Shown: positions 31,661 through 39,900 of the stretch, in pieces | How positions within the stretch are numbered: position 1 is the stretch's first letter | Layout of the letters: each line of letters opens with the position of its first letter | Assembly: GCF_050490315.1 (NCBI RefSeq) | Contig: NZ_JBNPEO010000001.1 | Location: 186,001-250,000 of the forward strand | Source of the DNA: JBNPEO01 sp050490315 | Lineage (GTDB): Bacteria > Actinomycetota > Actinomycetes > Actinomycetales > Micrococcaceae | DNA: 64,000 nt | Direction of reading: 5' to 3' | Program-made: the position numbers and the translations under genes | The notes under the pieces: model-generated | What the model saw: only the letters and a program-made list of their open reading frames with translations | Database searches by the model: none | What the model was told of the DNA's origin: nothing

Positions 31661-33155
31661 TGATGGGCCTCTCTTCCGGATAGTGGAACAACTGGCTGCG
31701 TTGGCGCAAAGCCAAAGCAGCAGCAAGGGTTACCGTTCCTACACGCCCGGCAAACATCAGCGCGGTCAGAACGTAGACGCCAGCTGGGGGTAGCTCGGCG
31801 CTCAAATTAGTACTGAGGCCCACCGTGGCGAAGGCCGAGATCGATTCAAAAAGCACCCGGTCCAGGGATGCTCCGCTGATCTGCAAAAGAGCAAACGCCG
31901 CGATGGAAACAAAGGTTGCTCCCATAACGATCACTGAGATGGCCACACGCATGGTTCCTTGAGGGATGGTGCGGCCGTAGATCTTCACATCGGCGTCGCC
32001 CCGAGCCTCGGCCACAATAGCCAAAAACATCACGGCGATGGTGGTGACTTTAATACCGCCGGCTGTTGACGCTGAACCTCCGCCGGCGAACATCAAAGCA
32101 TCGCTCAAAAGCATGGTGGTGGAATCCATTTGATTCTGGTCCACGAGGTTAAAACCACCAGAACGGGTCATCACTGAGGCGAAGAGCGAATGAATGATCC
32201 TGTCTCCCACACTCATGTTTCCAATCGTGCGGAGGTTATTCCACTCCATCAGCCCCCACAAGATGGCGCCTGCGAACAGGAGAATGAGCGAGACCTGGAT
32301 AGTCAGTTTGGTGTGCAGATTCCATTTGCGCCAACGGAGCCCATTTTGCTGCAGAACCATCACTACGGGGAAACCTAGCGAGCCCAAGAAAACGCCGACC
32401 ATCAGGGGTACAAGGATCCACAGATCGGTCTCGTAAGGAACAATTCCGTCCGAGTGTGGGGTGAAACCGGCGTTGTTGAAGGAGGAGATTGCGTAGAAAA
32501 TGCCGTGCCACACTGACTGCCAGAACGGCTCCCCGAGGGTCATAAACCGTGGGATCAGCGCCAGAGCAAGGACGCTTTCAATCACCACGGAGGTAGTGAT
32601 TACGATCCTCAGCAAGGTACCCACCTCACCCAGACGGCCTGCATTGTTCATGGCTTCTTGGGCGATGAGCTTCCCGCGCACACCCAGCTTTTTGCTGACC
32701 ATCAGGGCGAGTAGCGAGGCTAAGGTCAAAGTCCCCAAACCGCCAACAAAGATGGCAATCAGAATGACCAGCTGGCCAAAAAAAGTCCAGTGCGCCGCTG
32801 TTGAAACCACGGTGAGACCTGTGACGCACACGGCCGAAACGGCGGTAAAAAGCGCTTGGTACAGGGGCGTGAATTGGCCGGAGCTAGAGGAAATCGGCAA
32901 GGAGAGCAACAAAGTGAAAAGGAAAATTACCGCTGCGAACGCGCCCAATGCCAAGCGAGCCGGGGATGTATTGGCGATGTTGTCGATAAAATCGCGGAGC
33001 CCGGTGAGGATCCACAGGCTTGGACGTTCACCCGCCGGCGCTTGCCAGTCATGGCTGGAAGGGGCTCCCGATGTGCGCAAGGACACTGCTTTGCGGGCGT
33101 TGATCTTGTCCGCCCGCCGCATGGCCTGACTGCGCCCGGACTTAGTTGCGGACAT
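31653..33155 (-). CDS. TrkH-family K+ channel/transporter subunit, KtrB type
   Basis: 500-residue membrane protein with four M1-P-M2 repeats; selectivity-filter-like turns appear as AVCVTGLTVV, SFNNAGFTPHSDG, TRSGGFNL and FATVGLSTNLS, each with the filter glycine. The N-terminal 50 residues are hydrophilic and basic. Operon with the RCK subunit downstream indicates a KtrAB-type K+ (Na+-coupled) uptake system. Divergent from acuC with an 88-nt intergenic region. Confidence 0.92.
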   Translation of the reverse strand: MSATKSGRSQAMRRADKINARKAVSLRTSGAPSSHDWQAPAGERPSLWILTGLRDFIDNIANTSPARLALGAFAAVIFLFTLLLSLPISSSSGQFTPLYQALFTAVSAVCVTGLTVVSTAAHWTFFGQLVILIAIFVGGLGTLTLASLLALMVSKKLGVRGKLIAQEAMNNAGRLGEVGTLLRIVITTSVVIESVLALALIPRFMTLGEPFWQSVWHGIFYAISSFNNAGFTPHSDGIVPYETDLWILVPLMVGVFLGSLGFPVVMVLQQNGLRWRKWNLHTKLTIQVSLILLFAGAILWGLMEWNNLRTIGNMSVGDRIIHSLFASVMTRSGGFNLVDQNQMDSTTMLLSDALMFAGGGSASTAGGIKVTTIAVMFLAIVAEARGDADVKIYGRTIPQGTMRVAISVIVMGATFVSIAAFALLQISGASLDRVLFESISAFATVGLSTNLSAELPPAGVYVLTALMFAGRVGTVTLAAALALRQRSQLFHYPEERPIIG

Positions 33156-33243
33156 GGATGGGTGCTTCCTTTGACGATTTGGCTTCCTTCAGTAGTAAAC
33201 CACTAATGTCCCGCACTTCGCCGTCTCAGGTAGCCTGTAATTG

Positions 33244-34464
33244 ATGTCACAGAACCCTGTCCTGTCCGGCCAAAGCTTGCCGGCCGTTCCGACTCTTGTG
33301 GCCTGGGATGATGCAATGACCGCATATAACTTCGGTCCAGGGCATCCTATGGCTCCGGAGCGGCTTGATTTGACCCACCGCCTGGCCGGTGACCTTGGCC
33401 TTTTTGACCAAGCGCATGTCCGGGTTGCGGCACCCGAGGTGGCTACCGACGTCGAACTTTCTGCCGTGCACAGCACCGAGTACATTGCCGCTGTGCGGCG
33501 AGTGTCCGCCAACCCTGAGCAGTGCGAGCCAGACCGTGGTCTGGGCACCGAGGACGATCCCGCGTTCGCCGGAATGCACGAAGCCAGTGCGCGATTGGCT
33601 GGTGGTTCCTTGCTCGCAGCGTCAGCCATTTTGGACGGTTCGGCGCTACACGCGGTGAACTTCGGCGGTGGTATGCACCACGCTCACCGTGAGAAGGCGA
33701 GCGGATTCTGTATCTATAACGATGCCGCGCTGGCGATCACGCGACTGCTTGATGGAGGCGTACGCCGGGTGGCATATATCGATGTGGATGCCCATCACGG
33801 GGACGGAACACAAAGCATTTTTTGGGATGACCCACGGGTGCTGACCATTTCTCTGCACGAAAGCGGGCTGTCCTTGTTCCCTGGGACGGGCTTCGCGAAC
33901 GAATCAGGCGGCCCCAAGGCTCCCGGCTCAGCTGTGAATGTTGCGTTGCCAGCGGGGACCGGCGACGCGTCGTGGTTGCGCGCTTTTCACGCGGTGGTTC
34001 CGCAGCTCGTTGGTGCTTTTGCACCTGAGGTAATTGTCAGCCAGCACGGTTGCGATTCTCACCGCCTGGATCCTTTGAGTAACCTCACGCTCAGTGTTGA
34101 TGCGCAGCGTGAAGCCATGATTTCGATTGCCCAACTGGCTGGCCAGCACTGCGAACAACGTTGGATTGCTACAGGCGGTGGCGGTTATGACGTCACAAGT
34201 GTGGTGCCACGCAGCTGGTCGCATTTGGTGGGGATCGCCGCGAACCGGCCAGTTCCCTTGCGCACCCCGGTGCCGCAGCAATGGCGTGACTACGTCATGG
34301 AGCGGTACCAGCGGCAAACCCCTGAACTGATGGGGGATGACATCGATATGTGGTGGCGTTCTTGGGAAGTTGGTTATGACCCTGCCGACGCTGTTGACCG
34401 CACGGTGATGGCAACGCGGAAGGAATTGTTCCCACTTTTTGGCCTGGACCCCTGGTTCGACTAG
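33244..34464 (+). CDS. acuC: AcuC-like histone deacetylase-superfamily amidohydrolase
   Basis: Zn-dependent protein-lysine deacetylase family; AcuC deacetylates acetyl-CoA synthetase in Bacillus, and an AcsA is encoded at 4416-6389. The 406 residues show the HDAC core: GGGMHHAHREKASGFCIYND, YIDVDAHHGDGTQ (metal-binding Asp-His), QHGCDSHRLDPLS and ATGGGGYD with the catalytic tyrosine. The start ATG gives MSQNPVLSG; a TTG directly before it is less likely. Confidence 0.92.
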   Translation: MSQNPVLSGQSLPAVPTLVAWDDAMTAYNFGPGHPMAPERLDLTHRLAGDLGLFDQAHVRVAAPEVATDVELSAVHSTEYIAAVRRVSANPEQCEPDRGLGTEDDPAFAGMHEASARLAGGSLLAASAILDGSALHAVNFGGGMHHAHREKASGFCIYNDAALAITRLLDGGVRRVAYIDVDAHHGDGTQSIFWDDPRVLTISLHESGLSLFPGTGFANESGGPKAPGSAVNVALPAGTGDASWLRAFHAVVPQLVGAFAPEVIVSQHGCDSHRLDPLSNLTLSVDAQREAMISIAQLAGQHCEQRWIATGGGGYDVTSVVPRSWSHLVGIAANRPVPLRTPVPQQWRDYVMERYQRQTPELMGDDIDMWWRSWEVGYDPADAVDRTVMATRKELFPLFGLDPWFD

Positions 34465-34475
34465 GTTCCATTCCC

Positions 34476-34542
34476 GCCGAGTTGGCACTTCGCGCGGGTG
34501 TTTGAGGGAAACATTGACGTTAAGTGCCAAGTCGATTGCGGC
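34476..34542. repeat. Imperfect palindrome of a second repeat type behind acuC
   Basis: GCCGAGTTGGCACTT at 34476-34490 faces AAGTGCCAA at 34522-34530, and the outer GCCG/CGGC ends are displaced by a small insertion. It begins 12 nt after the acuC stop and shares the GCCGAGT edge with the 62-bp elements, but the arm sequence is otherwise different. Confidence 0.5.
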
Positions 34543-34586
34543 ATTGGTTGATGCCTTTCAGTGCATATGTCGCTAGGGTGGAAAAC

Positions 34587-35183
34587 ATGCTGATTGACGA
34601 CGTGTTTGCCGTCATCGCTGAGGCAACTCGGCGAGACATTCTGGTGTCCCTGCAATCCGGGGACAAAGCGGTAGGGGAGTTGGTTGAGGAACTCGAGGCC
34701 AGCCAACCCACCATCTCCAAGCACCTGAAAGTCCTGCGTGAGGCCCAGTTGGTGACCATGCGGGCGCAAGGGCAGAAACGTTTTTATGCGCTCAACACCG
34801 AGCCGCTCCAGAGTGTTGCGGCGTGGCTTGAAACGTTCGACGCCGGCCGGACAGCCAGTGCCAAGGGTACCGATTCGTCCGCCGCGGCAACGTCGGTGCA
34901 GGTACCGGGGGAAACGAACCCCAGTGCCCCGAATTCAGCAAGTACCAGCGCGGCCAGCGCGAGTTCCTCCACCAGCTCAATCCCGGCACAGACCACGCAG
35001 GCTCCGCCGAGCGACAGCCCGGCAGCCGGCGTCGAACTTTCACCGGCGACGCTGGCGCAGGGTGTAGCCAACGGCGACACTGATCCGTCTGTGCAGCAGC
35101 AATTCGGCCGCAGTGTTGGCCGAGCCGCCACCAAGGCGGCGGATTTGATCGCGAACCTACCCAAGTTCGGGCGCCGAAAGTAA
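34587..35183 (+). CDS. ArsR-family transcriptional regulator with low-complexity tail
   Basis: 198 residues from the ATG giving MLIDDVFAVIAEATRRDIL (GGTGGAA upstream). The winged helix at residues 1-75 is canonical: VGELVEELEASQPTISKHLK as the recognition region and VTMRAQGQKRFYALN as the wing. Residues 90-155 are an Ala/Ser/Thr/Pro-rich linker, and the last 30 residues (VGRAATKAADLIANLPKFG) are basic and look conserved. No metal-site cysteines. Such tailed ArsR proteins occur in Micrococcaceae; the tail's role is unknown. Confidence 0.85.
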   Translation: MLIDDVFAVIAEATRRDILVSLQSGDKAVGELVEELEASQPTISKHLKVLREAQLVTMRAQGQKRFYALNTEPLQSVAAWLETFDAGRTASAKGTDSSAAATSVQVPGETNPSAPNSASTSAASASSSTSSIPAQTTQAPPSDSPAAGVELSPATLAQGVANGDTDPSVQQQFGRSVGRAATKAADLIANLPKFGRRK

Positions 35184-35212
35184 TCCTTGAGGGGTTTTTC
35201 GGCGCCCGTTTC
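35168..35212 (+). terminator. Hairpin terminator overlapping the end of the ArsR gene
   Basis: CGGGCGCCGAAA (35168-35179) is perfectly complementary to TTTCGGCGCCCG (35197-35208), followed by TTTCC. The stop codon lies in the loop. It could also serve the convergent lldD gene. Confidence 0.7.
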
Positions 35213-35229
35213 CTGAACAGTTGATGAGC

Positions 35230-36480
35230 CTACTTAGCGTCGAGCAAGTGCACGTGATCGGGTGTGAGCTCGTTGATGTTGCTGACACCCAGAAGTGCCA
35301 TGGTGCGGCGAATATCGGACTCAAGAATCTTAATGGTGCGGTCCACGCCTGCCCGGCCGCCAGCCATCAAACCGTAGAGGTAGGCCCGGCCAATCAAAGT
35401 GAAATCGGCGCCCTGGGCCAGAGCTGCAACAATGTCCGCTCCGGACATAATGCCCGTATCCAAGATGATTTGTGCGTTGCTTCCGTCGGCTTCAAACGCT
35501 GCCTTGACCTGCGGCAACAAATGGAAGGGGATTGGCGCGCGGTCTAGTTGGCGGCCGCCGTGGTTGGAAATCACCACAGCATCAGCACCGTGAGCCACCA
35601 CCTTGCGGGCATCCTCTACGGTTTGGATGCCCTTGACCACGAGCTTTCCCTTCCAGGTCTCACGCAACCAGTCCAGGTCTTCGAACGTCAGGGTTGGGTC
35701 AAACATGGAGTTGATCAGATCCGCCACCGTGCCGCTGTATCGGTTCAGGGATGCGAAGGAGAGCGGCTCGTGGGTGAGGAAGTTGAACCACCATGCTGGG
35801 CGGTACGAGGCATCAACCACGGTTTTGAGTGTGAGTGACGGCGGGATGGTCATGCCGTTGCGGACGTCGCGCAGCCGCGCACCTGCCACGGCGGTATCCA
35901 CGGTGACCATGAGGGTGTCGTTCCCGGCCTTAGCTGCTCGTTCGATCAGTTCGAGTGAGCGTTCGCGGTCGGTCCAGAGGTAGAGCTGAAACCAGTTGCG
36001 GCCGTTAGGTGCCGCCTCGGCAACGTCTTCGATTGAAGCGGTGCCCATGGTGGAGAGGGTATAGGGGATTCCGGCGGCTTCGGCTGCCTGCGAGCCGGCG
36101 TATTCTCCTTCGGATTGCATCATGCGGGTAAAGCCGGTGGGCGCAATACCGAAGGGAAGTTTGGAGGTAGCGCCGAGGACCTCGGTGCTGAGGTTGATTG
36201 AGGAGACGTTGCGCAGAATCCCAGGGCGGAACTCGATGTTTTTGAAGGCATCCCGTGCCCGGCGAAGTGTGATCTCGTCCTCGGCGGCGCCGTCGGTGTA
36301 GTCAAAGGGCGCTTTGGGAGTGCGTCGTTTGGCCAGTTCACGCAGTTCCCACACGGTGGAGACTCGCGCTAAGCGCTGTTCGCGGTTGAATTCGGGGGTT
36401 TTGAACTGCATGAGCGGGGCAAGGTCGGAGTATTTGGGGATACGACGACGAAGGGCTGCGGGCCGGCTCTGGGAACTCAT
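35230..36480 (-). CDS. lldD: L-lactate dehydrogenase (quinone), FMN-dependent
   Basis: Membrane-associated alpha-hydroxyacid oxidase oxidising L-lactate to pyruvate and passing electrons to the quinone pool. I start at the ATG giving MSSQSRPAALRRRIP (AGGAG 6 nt upstream); the longer frame runs through the operator region. The 416 residues carry FMN-binding and catalytic motifs: FGIAPTGFTRMMQSEGEY, the catalytic histidine region AVVISNHGGRQLDRAP, and FTLIGRAYLYGLMAGG. Divergent from its probable regulator, with two operator palindromes between them. L-lactate rather than another 2-hydroxyacid is inferred from length and context. Confidence 0.9.
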   Translation of the reverse strand: MSSQSRPAALRRRIPKYSDLAPLMQFKTPEFNREQRLARVSTVWELRELAKRRTPKAPFDYTDGAAEDEITLRRARDAFKNIEFRPGILRNVSSINLSTEVLGATSKLPFGIAPTGFTRMMQSEGEYAGSQAAEAAGIPYTLSTMGTASIEDVAEAAPNGRNWFQLYLWTDRERSLELIERAAKAGNDTLMVTVDTAVAGARLRDVRNGMTIPPSLTLKTVVDASYRPAWWFNFLTHEPLSFASLNRYSGTVADLINSMFDPTLTFEDLDWLRETWKGKLVVKGIQTVEDARKVVAHGADAVVISNHGGRQLDRAPIPFHLLPQVKAAFEADGSNAQIILDTGIMSGADIVAALAQGADFTLIGRAYLYGLMAGGRAGVDRTIKILESDIRRTMALLGVSNINELTPDHVHLLDAK

Positions 36481-36508
36481 GGCTACTCCTGTTGTAGTTG
36501 CGGACATA

Positions 36509-36523
36509 TGTGGTCCAACCACA
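36509..36523. promoter_or_regulatory. GntR/FadR-type operator O1 in the lldD-lldR intergenic region
   Basis: TGTGGTCCAACCACA, palindromic around its centre, fits the FadR-subfamily consensus TNGTNNNACNA (TGGTCCAACCA). It lies 29 nt upstream of the lldD start. Confidence 0.75.
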
Positions 36524-36533
36524 GGGTATGTCA

Positions 36534-36548
36534 TGTGGTTGGACCACA
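36534..36548. promoter_or_regulatory. GntR/FadR-type operator O2 in the lldD-lldR intergenic region
   Basis: TGTGGTTGGACCACA, the same half-sites as O1, 25 bp centre to centre and 18 nt before the lldR start. The paired sites probably bind the divergent GntR regulator. Confidence 0.75.
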
Positions 36549-36565
36549 TCAAGTAATCTTTGCTT

Positions 36566-37300
36566 ATGAGAACTCACCGCATAGTCCTGAAGTGGGTCGA
36601 AGATCAACTGGCCGCCGGATCTTTGAGCGTGGGGGACAAACTTCCGGCCGAGCGGCTACTTGCCGAACAACTCGAAGTCTCCAGAACGTCCGTCCGTGAA
36701 GCCATCCGAGTTCTCGAGGCGATGGGTGTCTTGCGCATCGGTGTCGGCTCGGGAGCTCAAGCCGGAACCGTAGTCATTGCCGAACCCGGCGCGGCACTAG
36801 GATCCGCACTTCGCTTGCACGTAGCCACCTCGCACCTGCCTGTAGAGGACATTGTCCAGACTCGTGTGTTGCTGGAATCTTGGGCGGCCGCTCATGCCAG
36901 TCCACAGGCACCGCAGCTCGAGGAAGCTGCCAAGATCTTGGCAGAAATGGACACGGCCGCTGACGCAACGGGGGACGGGGGTACATCCGAAACCCCGGAG
37001 CGCATTGCAGAGTTCTTGGCCCAAGATGTCCAGTTCCATCTTCTGCTGGCCGCCGCCGCCGGAAACGCGGTAGTAACGGCCATGATGGCCTCTTTACGTG
37101 AATCGATCGAGAGCTACGCGCACACTCTGACGGCTAATCTGCCAGATTGGGATTCCACCACCGTCCGACTGCGGGCGGAACACCATGGGATCCTGAACGC
37201 AGTCGCCGCGGGGAACCCCAAGCAAGCAGCGCGCTTAGTGACTGAACACATCCAGGGTTACTACCGCGAAGCAGGTTTGGCGGCAACGCATAAACTGTGA
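36566..37300 (+). CDS. GntR/FadR-family regulator (LldR/PdhR-like)
   Basis: Likely lactate-responsive repressor of lldD and itself. 244 residues: GntR winged helix at 1-75 (LPAERLLAEQLEVSRTSVRE, AIRVLEAMGVLRI) and an all-helical FCD effector domain (VQTRVLLESWAAAHA, QDVQFHLLLAAAAGN, RLRAEHHGILNAVAAGNPK with the metal/ligand histidines). ATG chosen 2 codons after an in-frame TTG. The adjacent operators match the subfamily. The following esterase gene may be cotranscribed (46 nt). Confidence 0.87.
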   Translation: MRTHRIVLKWVEDQLAAGSLSVGDKLPAERLLAEQLEVSRTSVREAIRVLEAMGVLRIGVGSGAQAGTVVIAEPGAALGSALRLHVATSHLPVEDIVQTRVLLESWAAAHASPQAPQLEEAAKILAEMDTAADATGDGGTSETPERIAEFLAQDVQFHLLLAAAAGNAVVTAMMASLRESIESYAHTLTANLPDWDSTTVRLRAEHHGILNAVAAGNPKQAARLVTEHIQGYYREAGLAATHKL

Positions 37301-37345
37301 GTGATTTTATTCCGCTTGCTGCATGTACCCCGATTGGAATGCGCT

Positions 37346-38344
37346 GTGCCCCTCTTTGATCTGCCTCTTGAGCAGCTGGAAAAGTACCGTTCCTCCGTTG
37401 TTGAACCGGTGGACTTTGACGAGTTCTGGGATCAAACGTTGGCGGAGGCGCAGAGCTTTGACCTCGCCGCTACCTTTGAACCTGTGAACAATCGTCTGGC
37501 TGTGATCGAGACATTTGACGTCACATTTGCAGGCTTTGGCGGTGCACCAATTAAGGGCTGGCTGCACTTGCCGGCTCACCGAGAACCGGGCAAAAAGCTT
37601 CCTGCCGTGGTGGAGTATCTGGGCTATTCGGGTGGCCGGAGTTTGCCTAACCAAGGCAACCGTTGGGCCCAGGCCGGTTACGCGCACTTTGTTATGGACA
37701 CTCGCGGCCAAGGTTTTGGTGGCAGTTTTGGTGAGACGCCTGATCCGCACCCTTCGGCTGGCGGTGTGGCCTACGCCGGCCTGATGACTCGCGGGATCAA
37801 CAGCCGCGAGGACTACTACTACCGGCGTCTTTTTGTGGATGGGTTCCGCGCCGTTCAAGCCGTCCAAAGGCACCCCGCTGTGGACCCTCACCGGATTGTG
37901 CTCAACGGCATTAGTCAGGGTGGTGGCATCAGCCTCGCGGTAGCAGGCCTAGTGGCCGGAAGGCTCGACGGCGTTATTGGCGTATTGCCTGACGTCCCCT
38001 TTTTGCAGGACTTCCCACGAGCGATAGATACCGCAGCGAAAGGCCCGTACCCGGACATTTTTGCTTTCCTCTCGCGCCACCGCGAGAAGTATGAAGGCAT
38101 TTTGAAAGTGCTCAACTACTTTGACGGTGTTCACTTTGCGGCCCGGGCCCAGACTCCGGTGCTGTATTCGGTGGCACTGGCTGACGATGTGTGCCCACCA
38201 TCCACTGTGTTCGCGAGTTACAACGCGTACGGCGAGAAGTCCGGTGATGTGCGCAAAGCGATTGAGGTGTACCGCTTCAACAATCACGAGGGCGGCCAAG
38301 AACACCACTGGGTCAAGCAGCTCGACTTCTTGCAATCCCTTTAA
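37346..38344 (+). CDS. Acetylxylan esterase / cephalosporin-C deacetylase family (AXE1)
   Basis: Alpha/beta hydrolase removing acetyl groups from xylooligosaccharides. The start GTG gives MPLFDLPLEQLEKYR, the standard N-terminus of the family, producing 332 residues; the open frame continues 15 codons upstream without family similarity. The catalytic serine is in GISQGGGISLAVAG, the acid is near VALADDVCPPSTVFASYNAY, and the histidine is in NNHEGGQEHH. No signal peptide, so it acts on imported oligosaccharides. Confidence 0.9.
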   Translation: MPLFDLPLEQLEKYRSSVVEPVDFDEFWDQTLAEAQSFDLAATFEPVNNRLAVIETFDVTFAGFGGAPIKGWLHLPAHREPGKKLPAVVEYLGYSGGRSLPNQGNRWAQAGYAHFVMDTRGQGFGGSFGETPDPHPSAGGVAYAGLMTRGINSREDYYYRRLFVDGFRAVQAVQRHPAVDPHRIVLNGISQGGGISLAVAGLVAGRLDGVIGVLPDVPFLQDFPRAIDTAAKGPYPDIFAFLSRHREKYEGILKVLNYFDGVHFAARAQTPVLYSVALADDVCPPSTVFASYNAYGEKSGDVRKAIEVYRFNNHEGGQEHHWVKQLDFLQSL

Positions 38345-38405
38345 GCGGCACCGTGCTGCCACACCACACTGGGTGCAAGATCACGCCCATCTGTTGATCG
38401 TGATT

Positions 38406-38434
38406 TTGCACGCGGCGATGTTCATGGTTATGGT
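38406..38434 (+). promoter_or_regulatory. Putative promoter of the aromatic leader peptide
   Basis: TTGCAC (38406-38411), a 17-bp spacer and TATGGT (38429-38434). The predicted transcription start about 7 nt later coincides with the ATG of the leader peptide at 38441, so the message would be leaderless. Confidence 0.5.
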
Positions 38435-38440
38435 CTTGGC

Positions 38441-38500
38441 ATGACAAACCGTTGGTATGCGTATTTTTCGTTGGCTCTGGAGGGGCCCGCGTCTAACTGA
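38441..38500 (+). CDS. Aromatic amino acid-rich leader peptide upstream of DAHP synthase
   Basis: A 19-residue open frame, MTNRWYAYFSLALEGPASN, containing one Trp, two Tyr and one Phe codon clustered within codons 5-9, 113 nt before the DAHP synthase start. No RBS is visible, and a promoter is spaced so that transcription could start at the ATG. Hairpins follow immediately: 38470-38479 with 38520-38529 (10 bp, GTTGGCTCTG) and 38530-38538 with 38545-38553 (9 bp). This is the architecture of ribosome-mediated attenuation; a similar arrangement has been described for C. glutamicum aroF (from memory). Confidence 0.65.
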   Translation: MTNRWYAYFSLALEGPASN

Positions 38501-38553
38501 CACGCATTCAACTTTCCTTCAGAGCCAACAGGGCAGAGATGATTCTCTGCCCT
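38470..38553 (+). promoter_or_regulatory. Putative attenuator: alternative hairpins before DAHP synthase
   Basis: Hairpin P pairs GTTGGCTCTG with CAGAGCCAAC, and hairpin T pairs AGGGCAGAG with CTCTGCCCT. CAGAG of P (38520-38524) can instead pair with CTCTG of T (38545-38549), so formation of T depends on whether a ribosome blocks P. No U-tract follows T, so termination may need Rho or act on translation. Confidence 0.5.
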
Positions 38554-38612
38554 TCGCCGTATCCGGCGGGTTCTGAAAAGGGGCCCGCTTCCCCCCTTGA
38601 ATCGGAGCCATC

Positions 38613-39764
38613 ATGAACACCGCCGCAGCCACTGACAAACCGGCAGCTGAAACGCCCGCAACCAAACACGGCACCAATGATCTGCGCGTGGGTCAATTCA
38701 CCCCGCTGCCCACACCTGCCGAGATGATCACCGAACTGCCGCTGGATGCGGCGGCGATTTCCGTCGTCGAACGCGGCCGTGAAGAAATCCGCGCCATTAT
38801 GGACGGGGTTGACCACCGGCTTTTGGTCATTGTGGGTCCGTGCTCCATTCACGATCCCCAGGCCGGCCTCGAATACGCTCGCCGTTTGGTCAGCCAAGCT
38901 GAAAAGCACAAAGACGAGTTGCTCATTGTGATGCGCACATACTTCGAGAAGCCGCGAACCACGGTGGGTTGGAAGGGCCTGATCAATGATCCGCACCTAG
39001 ATGGTAGCCACAACATTGCCGATGGCTTGCGCGCGGCCCGGAAATTCTTGCAGGAAGTTACAGCCCTCGGTATCCCCACCGCCACCGAATTCCTTGAGCC
39101 GATCAGCCCGCAGTACATGGCTGATCTGGTCTCGTGGGGTGCTATTGGTGCCCGCACCACCGAGAGTCAGATTCACCGCCAGCTCGCCTCCGGACTGTCA
39201 ATGCCAGTCGGATTCAAAAACGGGACCGACGGCGACCTGCAGGTGGCGATCGACGCTTGTGCCGCCGCAGGGGCCGCACAGCAGTTCTTGGGTATTGACG
39301 GTGAAGGCCGGGCCTCGCTGGTGGCAACTGCCGGTAACCCTGACACTCACGTGATTTTGCGTGGTGGACGTGGTGGGCCCAACTACTCCGCCGAGCAGGT
39401 CCTGAATGCCAGCCAGAAACTGGCCGGTAAAAAGCAAAACCCGCGCTTGGTTGTGGACGCGAGCCACGCCAATAGCGGCAAGAGCCACCACCGCCAGGCT
39501 GAGGTGGCCTTTGAGCTGGGCGCCCAGCTTGAAGAGGTGGGCCTCAACAGTTCAGCGGATGCGATTGCTGGCGTGATGTTGGAGAGTTTCTTGGTAGGCG
39601 GAGCGCAGAATCTAGACGTAGCAGCCCACGCTGCCGGGGCAGACGATCTTGTGTACGGGCAGAGCGTGACAGATGCCTGCATGGATTGGGAAGTGACCAC
39701 CGACGTCTTCGCACAATTGGCAGCCTCAGCACGGCAGCGTCGTTTATCCACCGCGAGTAACTAG
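38613..39764 (+). CDS. 3-deoxy-7-phosphoheptulonate synthase (DAHP synthase), class I
   Basis: First step of the shikimate pathway: PEP plus erythrose-4-phosphate to DAHP. 383 residues of the E. coli AroF/G/H type: LLVIVGPCSIHDPQAGLEYA, VMRTYFEKPRTTVGWKGLIN, GAIGARTTESQIHRQLASGL, and metal ligands in VDASHANSGKSHH. RBS GGAG lies 6 nt before the ATG. The leader peptide upstream indicates control by aromatic amino acid supply. Feedback specificity (Phe, Tyr or Trp) cannot be assigned. Confidence 0.94.
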   Translation: MNTAAATDKPAAETPATKHGTNDLRVGQFTPLPTPAEMITELPLDAAAISVVERGREEIRAIMDGVDHRLLVIVGPCSIHDPQAGLEYARRLVSQAEKHKDELLIVMRTYFEKPRTTVGWKGLINDPHLDGSHNIADGLRAARKFLQEVTALGIPTATEFLEPISPQYMADLVSWGAIGARTTESQIHRQLASGLSMPVGFKNGTDGDLQVAIDACAAAGAAQQFLGIDGEGRASLVATAGNPDTHVILRGGRGGPNYSAEQVLNASQKLAGKKQNPRLVVDASHANSGKSHHRQAEVAFELGAQLEEVGLNSSADAIAGVMLESFLVGGAQNLDVAAHAAGADDLVYGQSVTDACMDWEVTTDVFAQLAASARQRRLSTASN

Positions 39765-39900
39765 GACTTTCACATTGGCCCCATAAGCATCTAGAGTATC
39801 TAGCACATGGTTGTTTGATGGCTCGGTAGCGGCACACCGCCATGGGGGGGTTATTCATTTGTCGGTCGCACTCCGCTATGAGCAAAGGATTCGGAAGGTA

